Origin: Rhabdornis inornatus
Lineage: Eukaryota > Chordata > Aves > Passeriformes > Rhabdornithidae
Direction: 5' to 3'
DNA: 64,000 bases
NCBI GenBank assembly: GCA_013397075.1
Contig: VWZS01000496.1
Span: 1,240,001-1,304,000, forward strand
Part shown: positions 40,201 through 54,711 of the stretch, piece after piece
How the letters are laid out: each line of letters opens with the position of its first letter
Numbering within the stretch: the stretch's first letter is position 1
The notes under the pieces: generated by a model
The model's database searches: none
What the model was told of the DNA's origin: nothing
Seen by the model: the letters and a program-made list of their open reading frames with translations, nothing else
Position numbers and translations under genes: made by a program

Positions 40201-43200
40201 GGAGCAGCATTGATTTTTCTGGGCTTTACAGAAGACTCTAAAAGAACAAATCCCAGCTCAGGTTGACATTCACTGTAGCTTAATTAGGAATATAGGCTGT
40301 GCAAGTAGGGAATGGGAAGAGTTCCTGCAGACCATGGTCCAGAGTACCTAATTTAATTGACTAATGACTGCCTAAACCATGTGCACTGAATATTCTCTCA
40401 GAAAAGACTGCCAGTCAGAGGGGTTGGGCTTGTCCAAAGTCAGGAGTTGAGAATACCAGCTTTGCCTCCATGACCTTTCAGCTCAGCTCAGCACTATTGA
40501 GCTACTGAGGACAGCTGAGTTTGGAGTGAAAGAGCATTAAATGGGCTGTGTGTCTTTTGTACTTTGAAGATATTATTGTTAATTTTGCATATGTCTTGTC
40601 AGCATGGCCTTGAAGCCTCCACTTCTCTGTGTTTCTTTCCCACAATGTGCCACAAAAAACCATTATTTTTCACACTTAAAATACAGATTTTGCACACCCC
40701 AAAATGAAGCTTAACTTCATCTGATGAGGTGGCCAGAAAAAGCCCTTTTCTATTTTCTTTTCATCATATGAATAGTCTAGTTTGCAATAATGCCAGTTTC
40801 ACCATGGATTACAAGCTGACAATACAGCAAGAAGTTTCTTCATTCTTCTCCCTGCTTACCAGTCAGATTCCTGCTAAGGGACATTGGCTCAACACTGGCT
40901 TGACTGATGGCATCCCACACAGGTTTTGCTTGCATTGGAAGACATAAAAGGTGATGTTTGGAAACCACTAAGGCTTCTTCAGTTTGGGTTTCTCTTTGAA
41001 GATCCTCAACCCTGGTGGGAAGCCAGGTCATAGGAACCCAGTGAGATTCTGAAAAAGTCTCTGACGTGCACAACAGCAGTTTCCCCTCCACCTTTCCTGA
41101 TGCAATCTCTGCATCTTGAAATTTAAATTTTGATTTGCCACATGCAGCTGTCTCTATTACAGCATCAACCCATTCATCCTCAGCAAGTGGGTGGACTTTG
41201 TTTCTCTAGTCTGTGAATAGCAAAACTGCAATTAGGCACTGTATATTCCTATTACTCATAACTGTTCTTAGTAAAACAGTCACCATTTTCTTTTTTTACT
41301 TCACTGGTTTTATTTAAAAAAGGTTTTACAGTGGGACTTAAACCTGACACTGATCATGGCCGGAAAAAAAAAATTAATTACCACAAAAGGCAAAAATATT
41401 CCCTTAATTCAAAAAGTACCTGAAGATACTTGTAGGTTTGTTATTTGGTGAATTTTATAGCAATAATGTCATTTGGAGCACATGGTTAAAAAAAGAGATT
41501 AATCCTTGTGTGAAGTCCAAGGCATTGCAATCTTCCTGGGGAGTTTACTTTCAGTCAGTGTGTTTTTTTAAGAGGTCTGATGAGGATGTTGAAGATTTGA
41601 TTCCAAACTTGCTGAAATAAAAGCAAATGTTTCCACTGATGCCTGAGCTCTGTTGATTCAATGTAAATTATTGGTACGATCAAGCTGTTTCAAAATTGTG
41701 GTTTAGTTTTTTCAGTAATTCAAACTCCATAGGTAATATAGGTGAAGCCATCACATTTCTTCCCCAGCATGCTGTCCCCAGGGTATATTGTACTCATGCC
41801 ATTGCAAAACTCTTCCTTCAGGCCTTTAGAGTTTTTCTAAAGTCAGTGTTCAACCATAAGAGCTTTCTTGGTGAAATTAAAGAAATCCACAATGTATGAA
41901 ACTAAGGCCACTGTCTTCACCAGAGCCTTCCCTCCTTATATTGTTCCATGAGAGAATGTCTATAAAATGAAGTTCTGGTCACTTTTGTTCTGATTCATTT
42001 ATATGTGTGGTTCCAGATAGGGTCTCTGAGCTCTGGATTTAAGACCTCACTGCCCTTCTTTTCTTCATATACCCAAACATGAGGAGCCCCTGAGGATGAA
42101 GGGGCATCACAATCCAGCCAGTTGCGAGCCAGTACCTCAGTTCTTCCCACTTAATAAATTATTACATTGACTAAAGTGCATTTGTGCAAATACATTTGGA
42201 TCTTTGCACTCAAAGCAAGCAGAAAGGCAGCTAGCTTAGGAGAAAGTAAAATCTTACTTGGTCACAGCAAAACCCTTTATCGGTGTCTTTTACCTCAAAT
42301 AAGCACTGGGATGTCATTGCCTCTACTGTGACATTTGAAGTTTTGTGAAGTCTAATCAATGCACTCACAAAACGTCCAGTGTTCAGGTTATAAAGAATAA
42401 ATTGGAAAGGTTCAAATAATGCTCTGTCATTCAGCTCAGTATTTTGTAAAGTGTTTGTGGTAATATGGAACTGTGAGTTCTATTTAAAATTCGTATTAGT
42501 GTGCATTTCAAGGTGATTGCACTTTTTATTCTGAAAACTTCTGCATTACTTCATTCAGCTCTATAAACACTTATGGAAAGCACACTCTAAAAATAAATTC
42601 CTTTTGCACTTCTCTCATTTAAATTGCTTTCAGGAAAATGCTGATATCAGGAAAGAGGCACCCACATCCATATGTTTACATTTATAGCAATTCTCAGTCA
42701 CTTTTCTAATGTTAACTAGGAAATTATGTTATTTGAAAAACCTGTAATTACTAACAGAGCAGCAGTCTGTCTTCATATTCACTGCTCTTATTAGTGTTTA
42801 TGGCACCTGCAAGTATGGCACTCAGGGCTGAGGCACACGATTCAGGCAGGCAATACAAACAAAGGGAGATGTGCTTTTGTCTCCAGGCAGCCTCAGGTCA
42901 GAGTGACCACCCCGGGGCTGTGTGTAGTGTGGGGGAGAAGAGGCACCAGAGCATGAAAGGTGTGTCCTGCTGCAGAGCCACACAGGATCTGCCTGCAGCA
43001 CATCTCCCCAGCTCAGGAATGTCTGCCTTAACAGGGTTAGTTAGAGGAGAAGATACCTTGCTCCGGACAGGGGACATTTTTTCCCCGTCATTCATGTTGA
43101 CAATTGTGTGTACATGAGGTAAATTCACTCTGAATGGTCACTGGTGGAAGATGTGCCATGCCAGCAGATGCAACTCCTGAGGGTGCAGGGAGAGGTTGGA

Positions 43201-45735
43201 GAATGGTGCTCTGCCAAGGTCTTGGTGGATGTGGGGAAGAATATCTGACTTCAACAGTTTTGGCATTGGGAATTGAACTGGTTTAATGCTAGAACAAACC
43301 ACAAATCTCAGTCTGTTTGGAAAAGGCATTCTTGTCAATCAACTTTTTCAAGAAAAATGGTCTCACTCTTCTCAGAAAAAAACACAGAGCTTTTTATGAA
43401 ACTGCCGTGCTCTCTATAAAAAATACAACTTCCAACATCTTCGTCCTTCTCAAGCTAACTGTTAGTTGACTTTTTAATTGAAAGTTAACAGATGTCTTGT
43501 GCATCTATGAATAAATCATGGGTATATAGATCCTATGGGCCCCCTCCTTATGTAGTAGCTCCCAACTGGTCACACACCACCAAGAGAGGTACAGGGTGTC
43601 TGGTGCTCTGTGTGAGTAGGCAGGTTGCTGAGGTCTCTGTTTGAGGTCCACTGTGATGTGGAGATAATATAACATACAGGAAGCACTTTGTGCACTTGAG
43701 AATTATCAGAGTTTGTATGCTGCAATTAAAGTGTTTGTTGAAAATCCACGAGATGTTCAAGTTTGGAATGTAATTATACTGTTGGGGGGGGGAAGTAGTT
43801 CTGATCACTTCTAACTCTGGAAACAGTATTTAAAAGACATTTTGTATTGACTAGATGGTGTATATTGTGTCTCAGTGAGAGATGGCTTTCTAAAGTGCTG
43901 TGGAGTAGCTTGTTCTTGCTGTACAGCTCATGAGTACATCAGAAATACAAGGTAGTCACCTAATTACAGAGCAGGTACAGTGTTATTAGTGATGCGTGGT
44001 TCAAAATGGAGCCATAATTAAGTATGAAGATCACTCCAAGAAATACTTAATTGCATCACTTATTGCTAGCAGCTTACATCTCGCAGCATGCTGCTGAGTG
44101 ATAACAGCAGTTCTTCCCCACACACTCCTGGGTTGTAAAATGTGCTAAATCTCTGCCAGGACAGGGTTTGAGGAAAAGAGTATGTTTGTATCAATGACTC
44201 AGATATAGCTCCTCAGAAAAATACATTTTGTTTAAAGCTGGGTGGGACTGCTCATCTAATATTTATTGCTCCAAAAATGTCCTCTCAAAAGCAAAATTTC
44301 ATCCAAATATTCTTGAAATTCTTTGGATTTTTTCCCAGTTATGACATATCTAAGAAATGAAACAAGTTAGAAGCTGCTGCAGATATAAAATAGACCATAC
44401 ATTCTTGACAAGGGTTTTGAAAATTCTATGGAAAATTCATAAAATGGTGTGTTTGTATTCACATATTCTTGTGGTTTGCTGTAATTTCGTGGCGTAAGTT
44501 TTTTTTTAAGGAAACTAATAAAGTCATACTTTCAATTTAAAATTTCTGTAAAATAATCATGAACAAAAGAGAGCCATACTTAATTTATCATATTTTGAAA
44601 AATATCCTGAAATTCTTTGTTCTAGTTTCAACTCTATGAAGTGTACTGAGTTCTTCTATAAGAACTCTAGAGGGATTACTATAACCATATTTTTAGAACA
44701 ACTGGGAGCTGACTTCCAAATTAATAATTTAAAGTTTGGGGGTTGTAAAATTTAAAACTAAAATATGTAAAAATGCATTAATCTGCTGTATAGTTTGTTT
44801 AAACTTTAAGAGAGAAGAATTTTTGTGATTGAAGAGGAAAATATTGTATATACATAGACTGGAGCCTTTGCTTATTGCCTCTGGACCTGCCATAGGGATG
44901 TCTTGCCTTCCAGATTTCCTTTTGCTTGACTGTTCCCTTTATTTTTAATTCACATTCTGTCTATGGATCAGATATAACATCCACTTTCAGAAAATGGGGA
45001 ACTTGAGGAATTATTTAGAATCTGTACATACAGAAAGCATAAACACACATCTCTATTTACAACACAGATAGACATTCACAAATAGTCCTGTAACCTCACT
45101 TCTCAGTTTATTTTAGAAGCTAGATTGTGTCTTTAAACAACAGCCTGGGGAATGAAAACAAGCAAATAGAAACCGATGACCTTCCAGATGCCTTCTCAAA
45201 GTGTCCTAGCAGTGGGGAGAAGCTCGCTGCACAGCTGACAAAATAGATGATCCAACAGTGAGGGCTGCATACTCAGATCTTACATCTGGGAAAGTACTGT
45301 GGGTCCTGAGACTCCACATGCTGCAACCCAGAGTCTGCTCTGAGGGTAAAGTCATGGGTGGGACTCAGCAGCTTGGAAAATGAGATTTCAATAAGATCTT
45401 GCTGGCAATTAGCCTAGGGCAGGAAAAAGATGCCTGTAGCTTCTTACCAGATGCATTAATGAAAAAAAGGTGGGGGAAATACTTGAATTTCATTTTTAAA
45501 TTATTTAATAGCAAGACACAGAAAAAATAATTCTTCTAAGCTACACAGTTTCTTCTAATATGGCACAGACAAAAGTTAATAACAGCTTTCAGGAAGTTTG
45601 TGTCCCCCTGAAAATATGCAATGTCAAGCAGTGAAAAAATCAAGAGGGAAAATGTCTGCAAGAGGGGAGGGAAGCAGAAGCTCCTCAATTCACAGTACTC
45701 TGCAGAGGTGAGCTTTTGTTGCACATCACAGCCCT

Positions 45736-45765
45736 TACATACCAGTACATACCAGTACATACCAG
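45736..45765. repeat. 10-bp tandem repeat, three units
   Basis: TACATACCAG is repeated three times without mismatch. It is too short for an array of functional interest, but it is a likely length polymorphism. Confidence 0.9.
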
Positions 45766-46087
45766 CTTTTTCCTGGCCTAAGGAAAAAACAGGAGGTGAT
45801 TGAGTGGAGCAGGGAGAATTGCAATGTAAGAAGGACAGGAACTGCACTAGGAAATAGCAGTCAAATGTATAAATCTCTGTAACTGTAAAGGACACTTCTC
45901 AGCATGATGTCGTGGCCATGTGTTTCTTGGCATTTTCACAAGTGGGAAAGTGCTGCTTCCTGAACTGGCAATTGATCTGCTCCCCATTGTCAATGGTAGC
46001 ATGCTTGGGACTTTACAGCTAACTTGGTGGCTTTCCAATTCATAAAAATGCTTTGATTACTGTATTATTTAATCCAGATTCTGTCAC

Positions 46088-46120
46088 CTTTAGTCATCTT
46101 GAATCTATGATTTTATGATC
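46088..46120 (+). mobile_element. Possible CR1 3' tail remnant
   Basis: TTAGTCATCTTGAATCTATGATTTTATGATC resembles the end of a CR1 element, with two degenerate ATTCTATG units. It is too short to be sure, and chance similarity cannot be excluded. Confidence 0.3.
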
Positions 46121-47829
46121 TTACATGGCATCAATTTAATAAATAGACTCATTATTCTCCTTCTGCCAACTTGCTTTTCATCTCCTTTGTTCTGGCTTTT
46201 CTTCCCTTATCACCCAGACCAGTTGTTTCGCCTCCTACACCCTACCTGGCTGCCCATTTCTTAAATTATGGTGAGACAAGCTCCTGCTTTCAATATCAGG
46301 ACCAGGCTTTACAACATCCCAGAGCATTTGTTAACATCTGTCTCACACAGAAAGTCAACTTTTGCCCAAAATGCCTGGAAGGGGGAAGCTCTGAGAGCTG
46401 CAGTGCTGCCACAGCAGGACTGGGGACACTCAGATGCTCTGTGGGCAGGAGGCAGGGCAGCACCTTGCCAGAAGGGGTTTGATTCTTGTTTAGAGGCAAA
46501 ATCAGTATTCATGGAAGAATGCACTTTTCAGAAGCATTTAGGATGGTTATATCTGGAAGATATTCACCTAGGGATCATTACTTCTTTGGTTCTCCCTACA
46601 CACAATTTTTCCTGGCTCTGACAAATTTCAGTTTCCTTCTCCAGACCAGGGAATGGAAGAGGAAACCCAAGAAAATATGAAGACTTTTTTAGCATGTTCA
46701 AAACAATGCATATTACCTACTCCTGGAATTTTATCGATTTTTATTTCTTAACAATTTACATATTTTCCCAAGGGAATGCTCTCATGCTACTTGTCTCTAA
46801 CTTCCCATCTAATAAATTTAGTTTAAACTAAAAATAAAAGTCTTGGCCATAGTTAGGATTTTACTAGTTCTATTAAGGAGAGACAGTCTGAATTACTGTC
46901 TCCAATGAGGAAAGATAGGCAGAAGGTAACTGTTCCATAGGCTGTAGGTCAGTCAGCACAGCCACACTTCCCTTCATGGCTTGGAGAATTATGCAGGAGA
47001 GTCCAGATTTATGAGGATAACATATATATAGGTGAACTTCAAAAACTATTTTCCTGGAGACCATGAAATATCTAAAAAACACAATGATCGCTGGTTGGGA
47101 AAAAGCTCAAGGATTTGTGGATAATTTAGATGAGACCATCACCACTGAGCTGAGAGAATGCTGTTCTGTCCAGGTCTGTGTGGTGTGCCATGTGTCACCC
47201 CTGCTGTCACTGCCCGTCACATGCATGGAGTGAATGTCCAGGAGGATCCATAAATTCACAGTTTTTATTCCTGTCCTGTCAAACATGTTACAGCCAGAAA
47301 ATTCTTCCTAATTTTAACAGTGAATTGACCCTGAAAGGGCCACAGCCACAAAACCACAGTGCAGCATGGGAGGAGAGGCACAGACATCGAGGACATCACC
47401 ACGGCCCAGACAGCTGCAACAGCAGGAAAATTGTTAGGTGAAGATAAGCAGAACAGCCTCAGGGAGCAAACCCTTTTCATAGTGCACAGCAAGGGAAAAC
47501 CCCAAAAACCCACCTGGCAGTCTGACCCCAGTGGAAACTCCTGTTGCTGAAAGGTTAACTGAGCAAAAGGAAAGGACCACTGAGCAAGACTCACTGCCCA
47601 GTGCAATGCAGTATAAAAATTTCCAGAACCAGTATGAAAACCATTGACAAGCAGTGTTTTGCCTATGTTATGACTACTCTGTTCCCTTGTTTATTTCTTC
47701 TGCTTCTCTCAGATGTTGTCATCTACATTATTTCTGCAGGAAATGTCTTCTTGTGCCTTATTTACATTGCTGAAGCACACACCTAAACTATTGACCCAAT
47801 GTTTCCTCTGCAATATGCTTTTATCTATA

Positions 47830-48235
47830 ATGCTGAATTGAATTAATACATTTGAGGAATTCTACCTTAAAAAGATATCAGAACAATGTGCTTTACTGAG
47901 ATATCTCAAGTCCACTGATTTATTGTAAAATTCAGTTTCATGTGTGCTAACTCTGCCAATGACTTCAGGAGTTTTGATGGTTTTAATCCCAACCTAGGGT
48001 CCATTCCTACGAGAAGCTAAAGCCCAGCCTTTGAAAGTTTCACAAAACATTTGCGGGGTTCTTTTTAGTTCAAGGGATACAGTAGGAATGTGATCACAAT
48101 GAGGGCACAGCTTCAGAGCTGAAATACAAGGGTTATTTAACAGAGTTGAGGAAAAAAACAAAGAAAAATGCAATAAAAGGTAACTGTACTAAACACATAT
48201 AAAATCCAGCAGAAATTAGCATATCAAACAGATAT
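47830..48235. repeat. Copy A of a ~400-bp direct repeat
   Basis: This segment aligns in the same orientation with 54712-55137. Bases 47851-47914 are identical to 54735-54798 over 64 bp. The remainder matches at roughly three quarters by eye, with small indels, and ends at AATTAGCATATCAAACA. There is no open reading frame of note. It does not match CR1 or the LTRs seen here, so its origin is unknown: an unrecognised dispersed repeat or a local segmental duplication. Confidence 0.85.
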
Positions 48236-48680
48236 AGAACCTCCTGAAAATGGGGAGCCTCTAATTATAGGTCATGAATACAGATGACCAAGGAACAAAC
48301 ATTTCACAAGTATAAATTGAGATTTCAATATTTGTCTCCATTTTGAGAGACTTGAAAGTAAACGAGTTATGAAAATAAATGTTATTATTTGTGATTTTCA
48401 TTTTAAAGAGAAGGTGGAGGAAGAGAACTTCACCTGTTTCAGGTCAGATAAGTGAGATATGAGATTAAACATTAAATTAAATCAGGCAGAAGGCAAGTCT
48501 AAATATCTCTCTCCCTTTTTATCTGGGACCTCAGTCCCAGCACAGCAGGGAGAGGACAATCTTTCTACCTGGGAAAGTCAAAGACAGAAAACCTTTATGA
48601 CATTATTGCTTGAATCTCTTATCAAAACAGACACAATCCTGCTAACAGTTTTGCTCTAGTGTATTGATACTTTCTAGTGG

Positions 48681-49345
48681 TCACAGAGTCACAAACTCAC
48701 AGAATGGCTGAGGTGGGAAGTGACCTCTGCTCAAATAGGGACAGGTAAAGCCAGTTGCCCAGAACCATTTCCAGATGGCATTTGACTGTCTCCAAAGATG
48801 GGGACTCCATAACCTCCCTGGGCAACCTATGCCAGTGCTCACAACGTCACAATTTAAAAAATAGTTCATGATATTCAGAGGGAATCTTCTGTGTTTAGTT
48901 TGTGTATACTGTGTCTTCTCTTGGTGTCACTGGGCACCATTGATAAGGTCCTGGCTCACTATTCCCTGCACCCTCCCTTCAGGTATTTATGTGTATTGAT
49001 ATGGTTCAGTAAGCCACCTTCTCCTCAGGCTGAACAGTCTCAGGTCTCTCAGACTTTCCTCGTAGGAAAAGTGCTCCAGCTACTGCAGCATCTTTGTGGC
49101 ACTTTGTTGGACTCTCTCTGGACTGTCCATGTCTTTCTTGCAGTGGGGAGCCCAGAACTGGACACAGCATTTTGGGGGTGGCCTCATCAGAGCTGGGTAG
49201 AGAGGAGGGTATTTTGTCTAATGAAGCTCAGGATAAAATTTGCCCCCTTTGCAGCAAGGGCACATTGCTGGCTCATGTTCAACATGGTGTTCATTAGGAC
49301 CCACTCATCTGCACCTGAATCTTTCAGCACTTCTATCATCTCCAC
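48681..49345 (-). mobile_element. CR1 LINE fragment (3' portion)
   Basis: The 3' end at the left (CACAGAATGGCTGAGGTGGGAAG) is followed by recognisable CR1 blocks: GGGCAACCTATGCCAGTGCTC, TTCAGGTATTTATGTGTATTG, CTCCTCAGGCTGAACAGTC, GGGGAGCCCAGAACTGGACA and GGCCTCATCAGAGCTGGGTA. The right boundary is approximate. The plus-strand open frame 48891-49376 lies inside this element, antisense to it, and is not a gene. Confidence 0.9.
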
Positions 49346-52300
49346 AATATCTTCTCTCCTAACCAAGGCACTGTGAAGCTGGGTGTTGGTTAGCACTCAT
49401 GTCAAAACCTCTTTCTGATGCTCTGGGAAGTTAAAGAGATAGAAAGTGATTACTTGTGCCTTCATTTGGAGACAACCTATTCATGCTGCCTGGGTGGTGC
49501 AAAGGAAACTTGGTGAAACTGGAAGTGAAATCCATTACTTTAATTGCATGCTGATAATGAACCACTGCATGGAGGTAGTTATAGTAATTTTAAGAGCCAG
49601 AGTGGTTTAAAAGTTGATCTTGCTAAACTATCTTCCTTTTAATCTCCTCCTGCAAGAACAGCAGTGGTACTCAGCCAAATAGTTGTTCCCTGTCAGAGCT
49701 CTGACCTTAAATGCACTCAGGTATCAGGGCATTGTTTCATTACTTTTACCCTGTTTTAACCCATGCTGTTCAAAATTACCTGTGAAGCATATTCCCTACT
49801 GACACAGCAAGGTTCTGTGGGATTACTGTGCAGTTTGCTTCATCTTCCCTGCAGGGACCACTGAAGTCACAACAATCTTTTCTAGTACTACTAGTGAGAG
49901 ACAAAAGCACCTTTAATGAGATTTTTTCCCCAAAACCTGGACCCTAGTGATTATTACCTGTTTACACAGCAGATGGAAAAAAAAATCCATCAGGAATAGT
50001 TGCCTTTCTTCCTATGAGGATATGAAACATTATTATGGGTTGAAATGATTCCAGGATCCACTGGATTGTCCATTTTCTTCTAGCATAGCTGGGAAAGAAC
50101 TGAATAGGGAAAGGCTAGGAAGAATAACTTGCTCTGAAAATGTAGTTCCTTTTTTTGATACAAGAATGTTTTTTCCTAAGTAACAACAGGACACCAATGG
50201 AAACTGGGTCCCTGAATGCCTTTGTAAATCAAAGTGAAACTGTAAGTGAAAGTTAATGGGTTCTGTGCTTAAATATGCACGTCTCTGAAAATTTCCCTCA
50301 CCAGCCATTCTAATATAAATGTGTGAAGGGAAAATTGAGGATGTGGCATATTTAGAGTTCTGTAAAGCATTTGGCAGTGAATTTCATGAAATCTTACTGC
50401 TAAATTAATTCAGATTGGCTTGGATATCAGCATACTCGTGTGGGCTGGAAACTGCCTGGCAAATTGTAAACACGTGGCAGTGATAGTCTTCCTTCTACAG
50501 TGTTGAAGATATGTGTCTGGTGGCATATACTGTAGGGACTCCAACTAACCACATCTCATTATATTATGAGTATAAACATCTTCAATATTAACTGGTAAGA
50601 GAGACCTAAATCTGGAAAAACTGAAGTATATATATATAGCTCTTCAGAGGTTGATTAATCTTTTTGAAGTTTGGAGATCAGAAGTCCCGAAAAGATTGTG
50701 AATATAGGGCTAAGAGATTAGAAATGAGATTAATTTGGACAGAAAAACAAAAACTAAACAAAGCAAAACAAAATAATAAAAACCCATTCATGGAATATAA
50801 AATACTTTAGAAAACGCAGTAAGGGAAAAAAGACTAGAAAGGTGTAAAGATTTATTGACAATAATCAAGAAGTGCATTAGACAAAACCTTGCCATATGAT
50901 ACAAGAAAAAAAATAAACCAGTGACATCAGAATGTGTGTACAAAGTCATGATGTAATGGACTAATTTTTTTCTGATATTAGCTACTAACTGTGCTGATCA
51001 GAGTTATTTCACTACTACCGCTTGAAACCATCTTCTTTCTCCTATGGAACATGAAAAATCAAATTGCTCTTGTTGCGTGGTGGTGGAACAGCAGTTTGGA
51101 CAGTGAAGCTCTGAGCCATCTCTTGCTGTTGCAGAGATACAGAGGGTAACAGAGATGCCTTTTCCTTGTAGCTCCTAGTGACTGTATCATTCCTAATGAT
51201 CGTAGTGCTCAAATTACCCCAAACACATCCAAGGAAATTCAGAGAAATAAAAAAACCAAACTGAACTATCCTTGACTGATGAAACAGCCAAACCTGGAGA
51301 ATTTTCTGAAAAATTAGAATTAGTAGATATTTTTAGAGCCATTTTATTCCAATACAGGCTCACTGAAATATACCGAAAAACCTAAGAGTAGAAATAAACA
51401 TTTTAAAATTTTTTATAGCCTTTATATTTTAAAAATAAATATATTTGAGAGTTTCCTTAGAATTCAAAATATTTATTTTGCAAACAAAAACACAATCCCT
51501 GGACTAAGGTTAATTAAGAGTCATTCTACCATCATTTCACTGTAGTTTTATTCTGACACAGCCTTATGATATGCCAGTTTTTCATGAGAGACTCACAAAT
51601 GTTAAATCTTCAGCTTGTGGTAAATCCAGTTTCCTCTTCAATGGAAGGGGAATTACTTACAAAATATTGCATAAATAGATGTGTTCTACTGATTACTGGT
51701 AACTGTGTAGCATGACATAAGAAAAGACATTCTGTATATTTGCACTCTTATTAACCTTATTTCACCCTGTACAAAAGCTTGTTACATCTGCATCTTGAGA
51801 GTTCTATAGCAACTACAAATGTTGCAGCCTTTTACCATCAAAAAACTGTACTAAAGCTGGAGATATGGCAGTGTAAACTTTTACTGATAGGTGTTGGGGA
51901 TGCTTCTGCTTCCCATTTAAAAGAGAGGAGAAATGTAGGTGCAATCTGATGGGAGGTCTTTCTGGTAGATGACTGCAAATGTTCCATTTCTATCGTGGTG
52001 AAAGGAATGGACTAGGTGGGTTCAAAACTAAGTTAGCAAGAAATATTATAGCCAATTAGGTGTCTTGATCTATTATGGCTTTATTTGTTACCTTCTGACT
52101 GTTGCCCCATCCTCCACCCAAATCTCAGCCATCTGGTGATGCAGTACAGCATCTACCAGTTGGTATGTGGATATTTATATACAGTTTTGTAACAAATGAC
52201 CCTCCAATGTATTCAGCTTGACCAAATGGTTGTGAAGCAGTTTTGGAACTGAAATTTAATCTGATAAAAAAACAAGTAAAAGAGTGCCTAGGTTGGTCTA

Positions 52301-54711
52301 CTAATTAATGCAACATACATTTATATAGCAACACCACTAATGCTACTTGTTTTTTCAGATATGTGGACAACAAACACACACTGGCCAAATTAACAATTTG
52401 CTTTTAGCCTGGACTGGCAAGGCATAGAGGGCTTTTTTTGTTAATCATCATCCATTAATGCTTAGCCAGCTGAAAAGAACTCTGAACAGGACACCCCTTG
52501 CTTTGCAGCACTAATGCTATAAATTGAGTGTAATTAAAGGCAATCAATGATGAAAGGACTATATGCTGGGATGCTGCAGTTTATTCACAGTGTGACCCAA
52601 TATGTGCATTCTCAGAGGAAGAAAATACACAAAATGCTGATTTTTTTTGGTTTATGTTTTTGGTTTATTTTTTTCTGTACTTGTACCATCCAAGGACATT
52701 GGAAAGCACTAGGAAGAAAAAAAAAAAAAAAAAGAAGGATAAATCAGACTGCAGAAAAATGCAGAAAGATAAAGATTAAAAAAATGCAAATAACCAAATA
52801 AACCAGTCCAGCAAAACCCTCAAACTGGATCACTTACACATTATTTAATATTCTTCCACATTTAGCATTTTGGGTTTAAACATTATTTCATCATTTTGAT
52901 TTCATGGAGTTGTTTTTGCTTTTGCTATTTAAAATAAAGGTACATACTATCTTTTTAACCAGAAATGATGATTTGTTTTGTTTCTGAGGAGAACTGCTTG
53001 GAAAGGTAAGGTGCATGCTTAGTCACTCTGGTTTAATCTTCCTGAGTGCCTTTGGGAAACTGAGGCTTCAGCAGAGCTGCTGGGCTGAGCCCTGCCAGGA
53101 GGCTGCACAGATAGCTGAGCCAGGCAGGAGGAAAGGGAATGGCCACAGGCTGCTCACCTGGCTGTGAGGGAGGAGAAACACCACCCTTGGGTCTGCACAT
53201 TGTCCTGCTGTTACCTGGGATTTAATCAGATCCAAACAAACAAAACTGGGCTTACCCCAAATTCTAGGAGGGGTGGGAATAAATCCTCAGACTCCTGATG
53301 CCTCCATCCTCCCCTAAATGGATCTTAAAAATGCTTATAAAACAGTGCACACTGGTTTTTTGAGCTGCAGCTCTTGTTTGTGTTACAGCATTGCTCCTCA
53401 TACCCTGCAGAAACATTCTGCTTGTCACTTACATTCAAAAATATGATTTAGAGAATCTGAATGTAGAAATGGCCAGATTTTAATCATTACTTTAATAAAA
53501 GTTTTGTTTGTTGTTTGGGTTTTTTTTCCAACAACATAATAAGGTTGTCAGGTTTTATTTGTGAGCTAGTTGTTTAGAAGTCAATTTACATAAAAGGCAA
53601 TTTTAAGTTGAGAAATACCATCAAATTATTAGCTTTCTTAGAGAATACCATGGAAAATTTGGTTTGGTCTGTAATATTTAATATTTTGATGAGAGACTTG
53701 GGAGATAAGATGCCTGACAAAAGCTTCATGTCAAGAAGAAAATGGAGACAGCTAACAATGAAGAGGAGTGGTCTATGGCCTGCACTGGTCCCGATCAGTC
53801 AGCTAAATAAAAAGAACTCTGAAGTGTGTGCTTTAAAACAGCCAGTGTAAAATCCTACCAGTAGAACCATTTAATTTATCTTTTGTTGTAGAGAAGGACC
53901 CCTCTGAACTCAGGAAGAAAATGCTGCAACATTAATTTCCAGGTAACTTTGAAATCAGCTGTATTAGATGCCACAGATGCAAACAAACGTTGTTTAATAT
54001 AAACCTTCAGTTTATAGCAGATTATTTTGCTATAATCAGTGTGGTGGGTATTACCTGTGAGTGCATCTGGAAGGCTGTGCTTGATTGTGATTTCCCCTGT
54101 TAAAGACATGCTGAACTGGAGGGGGCTCAAATTAAATTGGTGGACTTAATCTGTCTGCTTAGAGTAACAGAATTGAGATTACTGGCTCTTTAATCCGGTG
54201 GAGAAATGTATAAGCCATCCCCTAGCTGAGGTTAATTCTGAACACATGCAGCTCAAATATGAGCCATATCTTTGTTAGCATTGAGAGAAATTAGCCAGGA
54301 CAAATGTGGTAGGTCCCCTGCAACAGATTCCCTGCATAATTTCCTTTTTTTGTCACCAGGTTTGAATTTTTACTCATGCTGTAGTACAAACAAGATAATT
54401 GCATACCCATTTCTGAAAGAATGTCAAAAGAAATTATCACAGCAATTCCCTATATCCCTAAATCCTCTTAATATACCTTGATTATTGATTTTTAACATTA
54501 TCTAATTAAAAACAAAACAACACAACTTTCAAGGCTATGCATAAATCCATTTAAAGTTAGCAGACATCTTGCTTTTGAATACACTTATACAATATAATTG
54601 GATAGGAATAACACATACATAACTTCAAAGAACATAGAGAATTTTGCAAAATGAACATAATGGCTGCTCTGGGGACCTTTTTACTAGATATATCCCCTCA
54701 TAAACATTGAG
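49346..54711. other. Gene-poor region between CR1 and repeat copy B
   Basis: AT-rich DNA contains one GC-richer patch at about 53040-53300 that is neither CpG-rich nor coding by eye. No element was recognised apart from the poly-A run. Confidence 0.5.
52713..52733. repeat. Poly-A run
   Basis: Uninterrupted A of about 20 bases lies in A-rich sequence. No retrocopied gene body is recognisable to its left. Confidence 0.8.

Larger units (their letters stand above)
35858..47829. other. Gene-poor AT-rich region, no gene recognised
   Basis: Only simple repeats and a doubtful CR1 tail are seen. Somewhat GC-richer patches lie at about 42800-43250 and 46370-46490, with overlapping open frames on both strands, which argues against coding. 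A nine-G run is present near 43783. Confidence 0.5.

Noticed and set aside
48891..49376. 161-codon plus-strand open frame
   Set aside because: It lies antisense within a CR1 LINE fragment, and the translation is of the LINE 3' region.
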